Below, in pieces: positions 42,317-51,800 of a DNA stretch of 64,000 bases. Both the position numbers and the translations under genes were made by a program. Under the pieces are notes generated by a model, which ran no database searches, had not been told where the DNA came from, and worked only from the letters and a program-made list of their open reading frames with translations. Positions within the stretch are counted from its first letter, which is position 1. The number at the start of each line of letters is the position of its first letter. The stretch is from Bacteroides ndongoniae (GTDB lineage: Bacteria > Bacteroidota > Bacteroidia > Bacteroidales > Bacteroidaceae): NCBI RefSeq assembly GCF_900108345.1, contig NZ_FNVV01000014.1:1473664-1537663 (forward strand), in the 5' to 3' direction.

Positions 42317-43666
42317 ATGATAAATAACGAACATAATCCGATAGCTATCAGAGTAGGCTATATACAGAATCTTTGGATGGAGAAAAGGCAAGAATGTCCA
42401 GATGCAAAGGTATATTGTCTAACTTGTAATCAGGAAGACTACCCACTAGTGGAAGGATTTATCCGTCTGGAAGGATCTGCTTACGGAAAAAGCAGTGACA
42501 TTATTCTTGCATTCATGACGGATTATGAATCGCCAAAGGCATTATATGCTTTTCTGATAACTGAATGGATTACGTCCTTTGAGACTGATATGAAAAAATA
42601 CCCGGAATGGAAATGGACGGACTTCGAACAACTGAAACAGGAAGCAAAAGAACTGAACTATGACGATATTGACGAAATGAAATCATTTTATGTCCGTCTG
42701 GTAACCAGTTTCAAAACCTTTGCCGGAATCACGGATAATATACTGGGTATAACAGTCGTTGTTTACAAAATAGCAGATGTGGAATCACTAAACAAGTGCA
42801 TAAAGGAACTGGCGGAGATTCTTCCAACCCAGTCCAGTCTGATATTAACAGACTATAACGGCCGAGAAATATACAAACCACTGCTAGAGAAGCTTAAGGA
42901 AAAGGCGTGCCTGATTAAAATACCTAACCAGAATATGTCAGGAGCCTACAAGGAAATAGCCACACAAGGAGACCCTCATGATCCACAAGTGAGATATAGA
43001 AAATGCCTATTTGAACTGGGAGAAGCTGCAAATGCAGGCAAAAAGCAGGAAGTGAAAAATTTGGGAGAAGAGCTTGTGGATATATGCCGTGAAATTGGAG
43101 GAACGGTAATGTGGGCTTCAGCCTATCTGATTTATGGAGGATTCATGCTGAGTTTCAAAAGCGAATCTGCCTTCACTCATAAAATACTAGATAGAGGAAT
43201 CAGCATTGTACAAACGGCTAAAGAAGAAACCAAGGAATGCAACCAGATTCTGATACAGCTATATGACTATAAGGGTATCGCATTCAATCTTTCAAGAGAT
43301 ACCAAACAAGCTGTAAAATGCTTCCTTAAAGGAGCTGAAATTGCCAAGAAAGAGGAATTGAAATCCATAGCAGTCAACCAATATGGCTATGCACTGCTTG
43401 CCGCACTTAAAAAAGACAGGCTTTTTTATGAACCAATCCTTACAGAAGCCTTTGAATACGGATATGCACTTGATGACAATGAACTGAAAACCGTAAACCT
43501 TTCTTTCATTGCAAGCACCTACATTGATAAAATATATTCTCTGGATGGAAAAGAACGTGAAGAAATAGCAAGACGGATGGAAAACCTTTATGGCGAAGAC
43601 TGGCAGGCAGACTCAAAAGAACTGTCTGCTAAAATAGAACGGGAATACCAACTACCGAAAGCATAA
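42317..43666 (+). CDS. TPR-like protein related to the vgrG2-linked adaptor candidate
   Basis: 449 residues. The N-terminal ~220 residues form an alpha/beta part (GYIQNLWMEKRQECPDAKVY, then TDNILGITVVVYKI); the C-terminal ~220 are helical repeats of TPR type (YDYKGIAFNLSRDTKQAVKC followed by FLKGAEIAKKEEL). The same layout, length and C-terminal helix pattern are seen in the 47212-48603 protein that lies between vgrG2 and rhs3, so I take this as a diverged paralogue, that is, an effector adaptor or chaperone without an effector next to it. Its nearest neighbour is a convergent gene 2 bp away. Confidence 0.6.
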   Translation: MINNEHNPIAIRVGYIQNLWMEKRQECPDAKVYCLTCNQEDYPLVEGFIRLEGSAYGKSSDIILAFMTDYESPKALYAFLITEWITSFETDMKKYPEWKWTDFEQLKQEAKELNYDDIDEMKSFYVRLVTSFKTFAGITDNILGITVVVYKIADVESLNKCIKELAEILPTQSSLILTDYNGREIYKPLLEKLKEKACLIKIPNQNMSGAYKEIATQGDPHDPQVRYRKCLFELGEAANAGKKQEVKNLGEELVDICREIGGTVMWASAYLIYGGFMLSFKSESAFTHKILDRGISIVQTAKEETKECNQILIQLYDYKGIAFNLSRDTKQAVKCFLKGAEIAKKEELKSIAVNQYGYALLAALKKDRLFYEPILTEAFEYGYALDDNELKTVNLSFIASTYIDKIYSLDGKEREEIARRMENLYGEDWQADSKELSAKIEREYQLPKA

Positions 43667-43668
43667 TT

Positions 43669-44511
43669 CTATCGTCCTTCAATATCATCCAGAATATCAT
43701 ATAATGCAATTTCCGTAAGTATTTGAATATTATTATCTTGTCTTAATTTTTCCCAAACCGAGCGGTCAGCCCCTTTTCCGAGAACAACCATATCGGCTGT
43801 ATAAGAAAATGAAAACAAGTTAATGGCTCCGAACTTATGCAGTTTGGAAAGCAAGACATTGATATCCGGATATCGGGAAAAAATACCGGAGATAAAAATA
43901 TGCTTATGATAAAATATTGTATTCCTGTTTGTAATCTCATGATCCGGAAGCAAATTATACAAATCCTCCTTACCCATTGAAAAAAGTTCCCAAGCATCGC
44001 ACAATTCATTTGAAGACAGCCTATGAGCCTGCCCGACTTTCATATACAATCCGGCACAGGCACGTGCCTTATCAAGCAAAGAACAATCAGCTTTCAGCTT
44101 AATCTTGTAGCACTCACATGATTCCTCCAACTCCTCTCCCGGCATACGGGAAATACAAAAAAACTCATTAGTAAAAAAAGAGGTGCTCTCAGCGCCAAAG
44201 AATCTACAGTTTTTACGCAACCGTACAATTACTTTCTCATCGTAAACCACAACCTTACAATTACCTGTAAATATTTCCATCAAACGTAACACTTCCGGGA
44301 ACTCCGGTGCATTGGCATACTTACTACCACCAAATACGGAGAGAAACGTGTCCAGCATGTTTCCTTTACCGGCAACTGGTCTGATAAGCGAATTGAGCTC
44401 CTGCACTATTACAGAATTAATCACCTTCACCATAGCAACAGAACATATTGCGGCATGATTGAAAGTAAAAGACTCTGTACATAGAGCCACGAATGTATTG
44501 TTCTCTTTCAT
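43669..44511 (-). CDS. Exonuclease-fold/BRCT protein, catalytic site probably lost
   Basis: 280 residues. The opening FVALCTESFTFNHAAICSVA aligns with the DEDD exonuclease start (FVAIDFETA..) seen in DNA polymerase III epsilon-like proteins, but the DxE pair is replaced (CTE), so the nuclease is probably inactive. The C-terminal ~80 residues (KHIFISGIFSRYPDINVLLS through FGAINLFSFSYTADMVVLGK and SVWEKLRQDNNIQILTE) look like a BRCT domain. Exonuclease-BRCT fusions are common in Bacteroidota; a degenerate one in T6SS cargo is odd. It may be a remnant or an adapted binding protein. Confidence 0.6.
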   Translation of the reverse strand: MKENNTFVALCTESFTFNHAAICSVAMVKVINSVIVQELNSLIRPVAGKGNMLDTFLSVFGGSKYANAPEFPEVLRLMEIFTGNCKVVVYDEKVIVRLRKNCRFFGAESTSFFTNEFFCISRMPGEELEESCECYKIKLKADCSLLDKARACAGLYMKVGQAHRLSSNELCDAWELFSMGKEDLYNLLPDHEITNRNTIFYHKHIFISGIFSRYPDINVLLSKLHKFGAINLFSFSYTADMVVLGKGADRSVWEKLRQDNNIQILTEIALYDILDDIEGR

Positions 44512-44703
44512 ATATTTCCAAAATTTCAGATTGTGACATTTGCAAATCTATTGTTTTTTATCTGAACTACAAATTATCCGTTATAGTTTTGCCAAAGAAA
44601 CAATAATGTTCAAAGAAAAAGAGCAAAACATAATACTACAACAAGATAAATCCATATAATATAAGATTACAAAAAAACTTTTTCTAAAAAAATCGGAGAA
44701 ATA

Positions 44704-44735
44704 TTTGGATATATGATTTTATTTCCCTATAATTG
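44704..44735 (+). promoter_or_regulatory. hcp2 promoter
   Basis: TTTG (44704-44707), 20 bp, TATAATTG (44728-44735), the same as for hcp1 although the sequence between and upstream of the boxes is different. Confidence 0.8.
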
Positions 44736-44744
44736 CGATTGACA

Positions 44745-44844
44745 AAGATGATGTTTTATTTTTCTTCTTCTTTTTCCACAAATAAAACAGAAATCGTCTG
44801 GAAGAACCGGAGGAAATTTCAAAAGATCGTTTTTGAAGTTTTCT
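44745..44844 (+). promoter_or_regulatory. Structured 5' leader of hcp2
   Basis: Stem 1: GTTTTATTT (44753-44761) with AAATAAAAC (44780-44788). Stem 2: TTCAAAA (44818-44824) with TTTTGAA (44831-44837). Almost the same as the hcp1 leader; the few changes (for example in CCGCA/CCACA and GGCGGCAGGACTC/GACGACAGGATTC) lie outside the stems. Confidence 0.65.
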
Positions 44845-44936
44845 CTTTTTTTGTTTTCTGACGGAAGACGACAGGATTCAGAAAAGGGAAACGGAGTCAT
44901 TCAAATTTATTGTTAAACTTTTAAATTCTATCAATT

Positions 44937-45335
44937 ATGGCATCATTTAGAGCTACATTGGAATTTGCAGGAAAAGAGTATGACGTACTGCACTCTGAGT
45001 ATGAATTCAGTCGTACAACAGACGCGAAGGGAAAACCATCCTCAAACATCCAGGGAGGACGTGTTTCGGTAGTTATCGAATCAACTGACGACACTGCGAC
45101 CATCGAAGCCATGCTGAACAGCCAGTTCAAGCAGGTGGAAGGAAAAATCGTGTACAAGAAGATTGAAGAGGATGCTAAGATGAAGGAAATCGAGTTCAAG
45201 AACGCCTACATCGTACACTACAAGGAAACTCTTGACGTGAACAACGACGTGCCGATGACCATCGCACTCACATTCTCCGCTGAGCTTATCAATGTGGGCA
45301 ACGCTGCGCTTGACAACAGATGGCCGAAAAACTAA
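44937..45335 (+). CDS. tssD: Hcp/TssD tube protein, copy 2
   Basis: 132 residues, identical to the product of 22517-22915 and, as far as can be read, identical in DNA. It has its own promoter, leader and terminator. In many T6SSs extra hcp copies travel with vgrG and effector modules; here hcp2-vgrG2-TPR-membrane protein-rhs3-immunity forms such a module. Exact identity points to recent duplication or gene conversion. Confidence 0.95.
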   Translation: MASFRATLEFAGKEYDVLHSEYEFSRTTDAKGKPSSNIQGGRVSVVIESTDDTATIEAMLNSQFKQVEGKIVYKKIEEDAKMKEIEFKNAYIVHYKETLDVNNDVPMTIALTFSAELINVGNAALDNRWPKN

Positions 45336-45372
45336 ACGCTCCGGGGCAACGCCCCTAAGCGGAATGTAAGAT

Positions 45373-45409
45373 ATTGCCGCTTGAAGGGCTCAATCCGTCA
45401 AGCGGCAAT
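45373..45409 (+). terminator. hcp2 terminator
   Basis: ATTGCCGCTTGA (45373-45384) with TCAAGCGGCAAT (45398-45409), followed by TTTATTTATT. The loop differs from the hcp1 hairpin while the stem is the same. vgrG2 begins 32 bp further on, so it depends on read-through or a hidden promoter. Confidence 0.85.
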
Positions 45410-45441
45410 TTTATTTATTCACCTAAAAAATCATTGCCGTT

Positions 45442-47208
45442 ATGCTTGAGCAGAAGATGACAACCGTCAATATTGATGATGTTCCTCTTCCTTCCTTTTT
45501 TCAGGTTGTGTTGAAACAGTGCATCAATGATCATCATTATTTTGAAGTTCACATGGATATAGAGTCCGGTGAATTTTACAAGACTCATACGCTTGACAAC
45601 AGCATGAACTGGATAGGCAAGCAAGCGGAAATCCTTTTGGGCGGCAACAGCTTCAAAGGAATAGTGACACATGTGGGACTGCACCGCTCGAAAGGCAATC
45701 ACGGCTATCTGCTTATCCAGGGGTATTCATTGACCTTCCTCCTTGAAACAGAACTAAACTGTGCTTCGTGGACCAATACCACGCTATTCAGCATAGTAAA
45801 GGAAATATGCGACAGGGCCGGTGTGCCTTGCGCCATCAAGCCGGAATATACAGCTGACATAGAATACGAATGCCAGTATATGGAAAGCGACTTCGACTTT
45901 ATCCGCAGGCTGGCCAGACAATATCACGAATGGCTGTATTATGACGGGAAACAACTTGTATTCGGCAAGCCTGACAAACTGCCATCAGCCATACCACTGA
46001 GCTACGGACGCGAAATATCCGACCTGAACATCGGAATCCAGACGCTTGCCCGCCTGGTAGAGGGAAACTCATACGACTCCGCCAACGGCAAATTCAGCAA
46101 AGGTGCCGCTTCCAATGTTCCTACCGGCATGAACATGCTGGGACAAACAGCTTTTGACGCATCTGTCAAACTCTTCAAATCGAAAGCATTCCAACATACG
46201 GAAATCAGGGTTGCCAACGACAGTCAGGCAGAAAACCATTTCCAAAAGAAACAGCAGAGCGATGCCTCGCCTTCACACTATATATCCTGTGAAACGGACT
46301 GCAACCGGATAACACTCGGCAGCGTAGTGGAAATACAAACCGCAATCCAGAACTTCCAATTTGATTTTATTGAAAAGACTTTAGGTGAATATTTCATCAC
46401 TGAAATTACCCATATAGCCGGAACCGGAGAAAGCTATAACAACAACTTTACCGCACTCTACTCGCAGACAACAAGTCTTCCTGCCCCGGAAGTACCTCTA
46501 CCCGTGGCACAGACACAGCAGGCGGTAGTGATAAGCAACGATGACCCCAAGAAACAGGGACGCGTACAGGTAAAGATGAACTGGCAGGGCGATGGCATGA
46601 CAACCTCATGGATACGTGTCATGACTCCTGATGCCGGAATAAGCAATAAAGTATCAACCAACAGAGGTTTTGTCTTCATTCCGGAAAAGGACGACATCGT
46701 ACTGGTTGGATTCCGGTATGACGACCCGAAACGTCCGTTCGTAATGGGCAGCCTGTTCAACGGGAAGACAGGAACAGGCGGTGACAGCGGCAACAAGAAA
46801 AAGAGCCTGACCACCCGGAGCGGATGTACCCTCACCATAGATGATGACGAAGGCAGCATCACCATGACGGATCAGGCCGGCAACAGCTATGCCGCCGACG
46901 GAAAAGGAAACATCAAGATTTCCGCATCCAAATCCATCATGCTGTGCGTAGGCAATACCAGCATTGAACTGGACAGCGAAGGAAACATCAAATCCTCCGC
47001 AGAAGCCCAGATTACGGAAACGGCCGCCAACGAAATAACGCAGACTGCAAAAACAATAAACAGCAGTGCCGAAGAAGCATATAACATAAAAGGAAGTGAC
47101 GTGACCGCTACGGGAAGCAAAACGGCAACCCTTTCGGGTACCACGCAGGCAACCGTGGACTCCAGCGGAACAACCGCCATAGCAGGTACAATCGTAAAAC
47201 TGAACTGA
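45442..47208 (+). CDS. tssI: VgrG/TssI spike protein 2
   Basis: 588 residues with the VgrG layout: gp27-like part with YECQYMESDFDFIRRLARQY and HEWLYYDGKQLVFG, OB-fold (SNDDPKKQGRVQVKMNWQGD, RGFVFIPEKDDIVLVGFRYD, PFVMGSLFNG), then a needle rich in short polar repeats (EGSITMTDQAGNSYAADG and following). It is close to VgrG1 in the OB-fold region but differs in much of the N-terminal part and in the whole C-terminal needle, which is where cargo specificity is usually set. It is followed after 3 bp by the TPR adaptor candidate. Confidence 0.95.
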   Translation: MLEQKMTTVNIDDVPLPSFFQVVLKQCINDHHYFEVHMDIESGEFYKTHTLDNSMNWIGKQAEILLGGNSFKGIVTHVGLHRSKGNHGYLLIQGYSLTFLLETELNCASWTNTTLFSIVKEICDRAGVPCAIKPEYTADIEYECQYMESDFDFIRRLARQYHEWLYYDGKQLVFGKPDKLPSAIPLSYGREISDLNIGIQTLARLVEGNSYDSANGKFSKGAASNVPTGMNMLGQTAFDASVKLFKSKAFQHTEIRVANDSQAENHFQKKQQSDASPSHYISCETDCNRITLGSVVEIQTAIQNFQFDFIEKTLGEYFITEITHIAGTGESYNNNFTALYSQTTSLPAPEVPLPVAQTQQAVVISNDDPKKQGRVQVKMNWQGDGMTTSWIRVMTPDAGISNKVSTNRGFVFIPEKDDIVLVGFRYDDPKRPFVMGSLFNGKTGTGGDSGNKKKSLTTRSGCTLTIDDDEGSITMTDQAGNSYAADGKGNIKISASKSIMLCVGNTSIELDSEGNIKSSAEAQITETAANEITQTAKTINSSAEEAYNIKGSDVTATGSKTATLSGTTQATVDSSGTTAIAGTIVKLN

Positions 47209-47211
47209 CCT

Positions 47212-48603
47212 ATGAGCAATGCCATACAACAAATAGCGGACAATATGCTCCACCTTTGGGAGAATACCGTGACACAACCGGTAAAGATGATACGCATTGT
47301 CATCAATCCGGGTGACGAAACCATGCTCAAGGCCTTCTATGACTACATGCTGGCCATCGACAGCGAAGAAGAAGACATGGTCTTCATCATCACTCTCCCA
47401 TTTACATCCGCAATGGAGTTCAGCAAAGATGTACTGCAATATATCAGCAAACAAATAGAGTACTGGAACAACTCCAAGAAGCCTGAAGACATCATTTTTG
47501 AAAAAGTGGAATGGCAGGCTAACGACAGCTCCATAAATAGCGGAAATGCAGCCCAGACAGTAGTGGAAAATCTCAACCGGCTGACCCGTGAACTTGTCAA
47601 CGGTACCGACATGAAATGCAGCTTCATTTTCGATCTGGAAGGCACTGCGGACTATGAAGGATGCCGGCAATGGTTCAATCAGGCACTCTCCCAACCATTT
47701 GACAAACAGATGGTATGGGGAACCGGAGATATCACCGGCCAGGAACAATTCGGAAAACTCATGACGACCTATCCGAAGGAAACGGTTTCCATCTATCCTC
47801 CGATAGATATGGACGGGGCAACCGAAAAACTGGCAGAACAAGCAGCCAACGAAGATCGGAGCGATCCTGCCGCCTCAGAATTCAGACTGGCACTGACCAG
47901 ACTCATGAGCAGCGTCAAGAAAGGAGACGCTGCCCAAACAGACCTATACGCACGCAAATGCCTCGATATGGCACTTGCCAATGTAAAAAAAGACATGAAC
48001 TGGCTGAGCCAGTTCGTAACAGTATATACCATCCTATATACAGACCGCATTAATCATAAGGATCTGGACATGGCTCTGTATTTTGCCAACAAAGCGGTAG
48101 AAGCGGCAAGGATGGGAGAAGGAAAGCTAGACCCGTCTCTTTCGGGACGTCTTCTCGGCAGCTCGCTTGTAGGGAAAGCATCCATACAGATACGGAAATC
48201 CGCATGGAACGATGCCGCAGAAACCTACCGGATGGGGGCAGACGCCTATGCAAACTGCAAGGATTACCTCATGCAGGCAGAAACACTGAGAATGTGCGGG
48301 TGGTGCCGGGAGAAAGCATACGATACGGAAAGAGCCACGGAGTGCTACATTGAGGGATTCCGACTGGCAGACAAACTGTCGTCAGACCTGATAAAGCATT
48401 CGTCTTACCCTTTGCTACTGCTCAAGCTGCTGGAAAGCCGGAAACGCCAGCCGTCAGTCAGCAATGAGGAAATCAACTCCGTGCTGAGCCGTGTTATCGG
48501 CAAAGACTGGGAGGACTTTCTGTATGAATACAAACGAAATCTAGGAAAATATCATGGAATGGATCAACAAAATATGGACGACCCTTCAGCAAATGTTCAG
48601 TGA
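47212..48603 (+). CDS. TPR-containing adaptor/chaperone candidate for Rhs3
   Basis: 463 residues. The N-terminal ~220 residues form an alpha/beta domain (DNMLHLWENTVTQPVKMIRI, EDMVFIITLPFTSAMEF, MKCSFIFDLEGTADYEG). Residues ~225-420 are TPR-like helices (LARKCLDMALANVKKD type pattern; ALYFANKAVEAARMGEGKLD; DAAETYRMGADAYANCKDYL). It lies between vgrG2 and rhs3, exactly where T6SS adaptors (such as Tap/TEC or Eag types in Proteobacteria) are encoded. No homology to those is visible, so the role is inferred from position. It overlaps the next gene by 50 bp. Confidence 0.65.
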   Translation: MSNAIQQIADNMLHLWENTVTQPVKMIRIVINPGDETMLKAFYDYMLAIDSEEEDMVFIITLPFTSAMEFSKDVLQYISKQIEYWNNSKKPEDIIFEKVEWQANDSSINSGNAAQTVVENLNRLTRELVNGTDMKCSFIFDLEGTADYEGCRQWFNQALSQPFDKQMVWGTGDITGQEQFGKLMTTYPKETVSIYPPIDMDGATEKLAEQAANEDRSDPAASEFRLALTRLMSSVKKGDAAQTDLYARKCLDMALANVKKDMNWLSQFVTVYTILYTDRINHKDLDMALYFANKAVEAARMGEGKLDPSLSGRLLGSSLVGKASIQIRKSAWNDAAETYRMGADAYANCKDYLMQAETLRMCGWCREKAYDTERATECYIEGFRLADKLSSDLIKHSSYPLLLLKLLESRKRQPSVSNEEINSVLSRVIGKDWEDFLYEYKRNLGKYHGMDQQNMDDPSANVQ

Positions 48604-48838
48604 AGGCCCAGGGTACATCAAGGAAAACCCGAAATCGGGCTACCTTGTAGTCATCCTGATTCTGCTGATATGGCTGACAGGACTGATACTGGACTGGAAA
48701 TGGACCTATGCCCGCCCCGGAAGCTGGGGAGGGAACTTCTGGCTTGACCTGCTGGGGCCAAACGGATTCCGTTTCTGGCTCGGAGTTATCGTAGTGCTGT
48801 CCATACTATTGTCGGCCTATCTGTTTTTCAAAACTTGA
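48554..48838 (+). CDS. Small two-span membrane protein next to rhs3
   Basis: 94 residues with two membrane spans (about 29-47 and 75-93) and a Trp/Gly-rich loop between them (WKWTYARPGSWGGNFWLDLL). It starts inside the previous gene (50-bp overlap) and ends 26 bp before rhs3. It could be a helper that shields or inserts a hydrophobic part of Rhs3, or an accessory immunity protein; nothing in the sequence decides. The family is not recognised. Confidence 0.6.
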   Translation: MEWINKIWTTLQQMFSEGPGYIKENPKSGYLVVILILLIWLTGLILDWKWTYARPGSWGGNFWLDLLGPNGFRFWLGVIVVLSILLSAYLFFKT

Positions 48839-48864
48839 ACCCACTCTAAAAACAACTATAAACT

Positions 48865-51800
48865 ATGTCATCAGGAACAGGGTATTTCGACCAGGTAAGC
48901 GCACAGCTTGAAGCCACCGTAGGAGCACAGATGTCGGGTGTGGTTTCGGGAGCTTCCGCCAATGCGGAGGCGGGTGTATCCCCGTCCGTCAACGCGCTTG
49001 ACACCGGACTGAAGGCAGCCACAGCCTTGGGCAGTCTGGCAGACAACGTGAGCGAGGCAGCCGTACTCCCCGTGCTCGGAGCACTGGGGATGAAAGGACA
49101 GGCGTGCCTGCCCATCTCCAAACAGCTCGACCCTGTAATCGGAGTGGATATTCACCTGGTGAACATACCACCGGCCACAAGCGTGCCGATGCCTCACCCG
49201 TATGTAGGGACACTGCTTTGTCCGCAGGACTTCATGACGGCGGCGGTAGCCTCGTATATCCCCCCTCCGCCCACAGCGGAAGAAACCGGGGATGCAGACT
49301 CGGCCAAGCTCGCAGAGATAGGCCACACGGCACTGACCATGGCCGTGGGCATGATGGGTGCCACCGTAAAAATCGGCGGATTCATTCCACGTGCCGTGGC
49401 TTCCACCCCCACACGCAGCATACCGCATGTACCGATGGGAGCCGGATTTGCCGCAAACTCAATACCAATCCCGAAAAACAACGGACATGCCTTCATGGGA
49501 AGTCTGACCGTACTTGCCGACGGACTTCCGCTGTCGGGAGGAGGAACACACATGCATCTGGACTGCAACGACCTGGGCATGTCGAGCGTACACAAGGTGC
49601 CGGGACTGTTCCTGCCGACAGGCGTAATCAACCCGATCCCTCCGGTCAGACAGATTCTGACCAGCCCCGTGCCCGTGCCGTTTAACCCGATGGCTGCCCT
49701 CTCACGCAAGTGCATGGGGGCTTTCGGAAGACTGTACAAGAAAAAAACCGAGAAGCTGGCAGACAAACTGCATGGAGCCGTAAATGACAAGATAAAGAGC
49801 GGAAAGTTGCAGGACATGCTGCACAAGACCATCTGTACCGTAACCGGACACCCGGTGGACGTGGCAAGCGGCACATTCTTCACAGATGAAGAGGACTTCT
49901 GGATAGACGGTCCAATCCCTCTCTCCTGGGAACGTACCTGGTACAGCCGAAGCGACTACCAGGGGCCACTGGGCAATGGATGGCATCATGCATACGACAT
50001 GGGCATCGTAGTGGAAGACGGTATCCTCACCTTACGAATGTCTGACGGAATACCCGTAGCCTTCCCGCTACCTACTGAGAAGAAGCCCTCGTTCATCCGT
50101 GCAGAACGCAAGGAGGCACGAAAAGAAAAGGACGGCTACTGCATCTGGGATATGGACGAAGACCTGTACTACCGATTCACACAGAAAGAATATGACGATG
50201 TACACCTGCTGGAGAGCATGTCGGACGCGAACGGGTTCGCCATACGGTTCGGGTACAACAACAAGGGATACCTGAAGGAGATTACCGACAGTGCGGGAAG
50301 AAAGCTTACCGTAGAATGCGACGAGCGTAACGGACACATTCTGATAATAAAAGGCCCTCATCCCGAGAACAAGGGAGAAGAAACAATACTCGCATCATAC
50401 GAATACGATGCGGAGGGAAACATGATATGCCAGCGCAACGCCGTGGGTGATGCCATGCGATATGAATACCAAAGAAGGCTGATCGTAAAGGAAACATGGA
50501 GAAACGGACTGAACTGGTTCTTCGAATACGACGGCAGCGAAATCGGATCCCGATGCATACATACATGGGGAGACGGAGGCATATACGACCACAAACTGCA
50601 ATTCCTCGATGGCATGACCAGAGTGCTTGACAGCCATGACAAGCCGACAGAATATTGCCACAAGGACGGACTAGTGTATCGGAAGGTGGATGCCAACGGA
50701 GGCGAACACCGATGGAAATACGACTCGGACCGCAAGCTCCTGCAGGAAACTGATCCAGCAGGCAACAGCAGCCTGTACAAATACGACCGCTGGGGAAACT
50801 GTACCGACAGTTCCGATCCGGGAGGCGGCAGCGTATCGGCCGTGTTTTTCCGTAAGGGGGCATTGCGCAACAGGCCGCTGAGCGTGACCACAGCGGACGG
50901 AGGTACATGGAAGTTCGACTATGACACAAAGGGAAATGTGACTAAACGTACTAACCCAGAAGGGGCGAAAACACAGATAGAGTACAGCGAAGGACTGGCC
51001 GAAAGTATCACTGACCCGTATGGTGTAAAAACTGTACTGAGCTACGACAAAGACGGCAACCTGACGGAAGCCTCAGACAGCCGGGGAAACACCTCAAGCT
51101 ACCGCTATGACCGACTGGGACGCTGCACACAGGTGACAAATCCGAAAGGTGCTGTACAGACAAGACACTATGATGCCATAGGACGCGTGACGGAAGTGGA
51201 GGACTTCGACGGCAACCACATACACCTGAGATATGACGGCATAGACAACCTGCTGGAATACCGGGACGACCTGCAGAAAGTGGAATACACCTACTCGGGC
51301 ATGTGGAAGCTGACACACCGCAAGGACAGCCGAGGTGTAGTAGGTTTCCATTATGACAGGGAAGAACGGTTGCGCCACGTGATAAACGAGCGGATGCAAT
51401 ACTATGAGTTCGATCTTGACGACGTAGGCAACGTAATCCGGGAAACAGGGTTTGACCGGGGAACAAGGATATACCAACGTGACATCGCCGGACGTGTAAC
51501 CAGCGAAAGGCTGCCGAGCGGAATCGTGAGGGAATACGAATATGACAATGCATCGAGGGTAACAAGGGTGTCGTATGTGACAACGGATGAGCCCGACCAG
51601 ACCTACCAATATGGAATATCGGGAAGGCTCGTGGAAGCAACACGGGGTGAAAGCCGAGTGGAGTTTGCCTACAACGCACTAGGACTGCCGGTAATGGAAA
51701 CGGCAGACGGTGAGACCATCAGACGCACCTACGACAGGACCGGACAGATACTGTCCCTGCAAAGTACGCTCGGGGCGAATCTGGAATACAAACGCAACGA

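Larger units (their letters stand above)
44728..45346 (+). repeat. hcp direct repeat, copy 2
   Basis: Partner of 22308-22926. The two direct copies are 22.4 kb apart and bracket vgrG1, both tandem rhs genes, the nested IS elements and the Panacea region, so recombination between them would delete this whole block. Confidence 0.9.

Noticed and set aside
46654..47841. Leftward frame of 395 codons over vgrG2 and the TPR gene
   Set aside because: It crosses the boundary of two well-supported rightward genes and encodes no recognisable protein.
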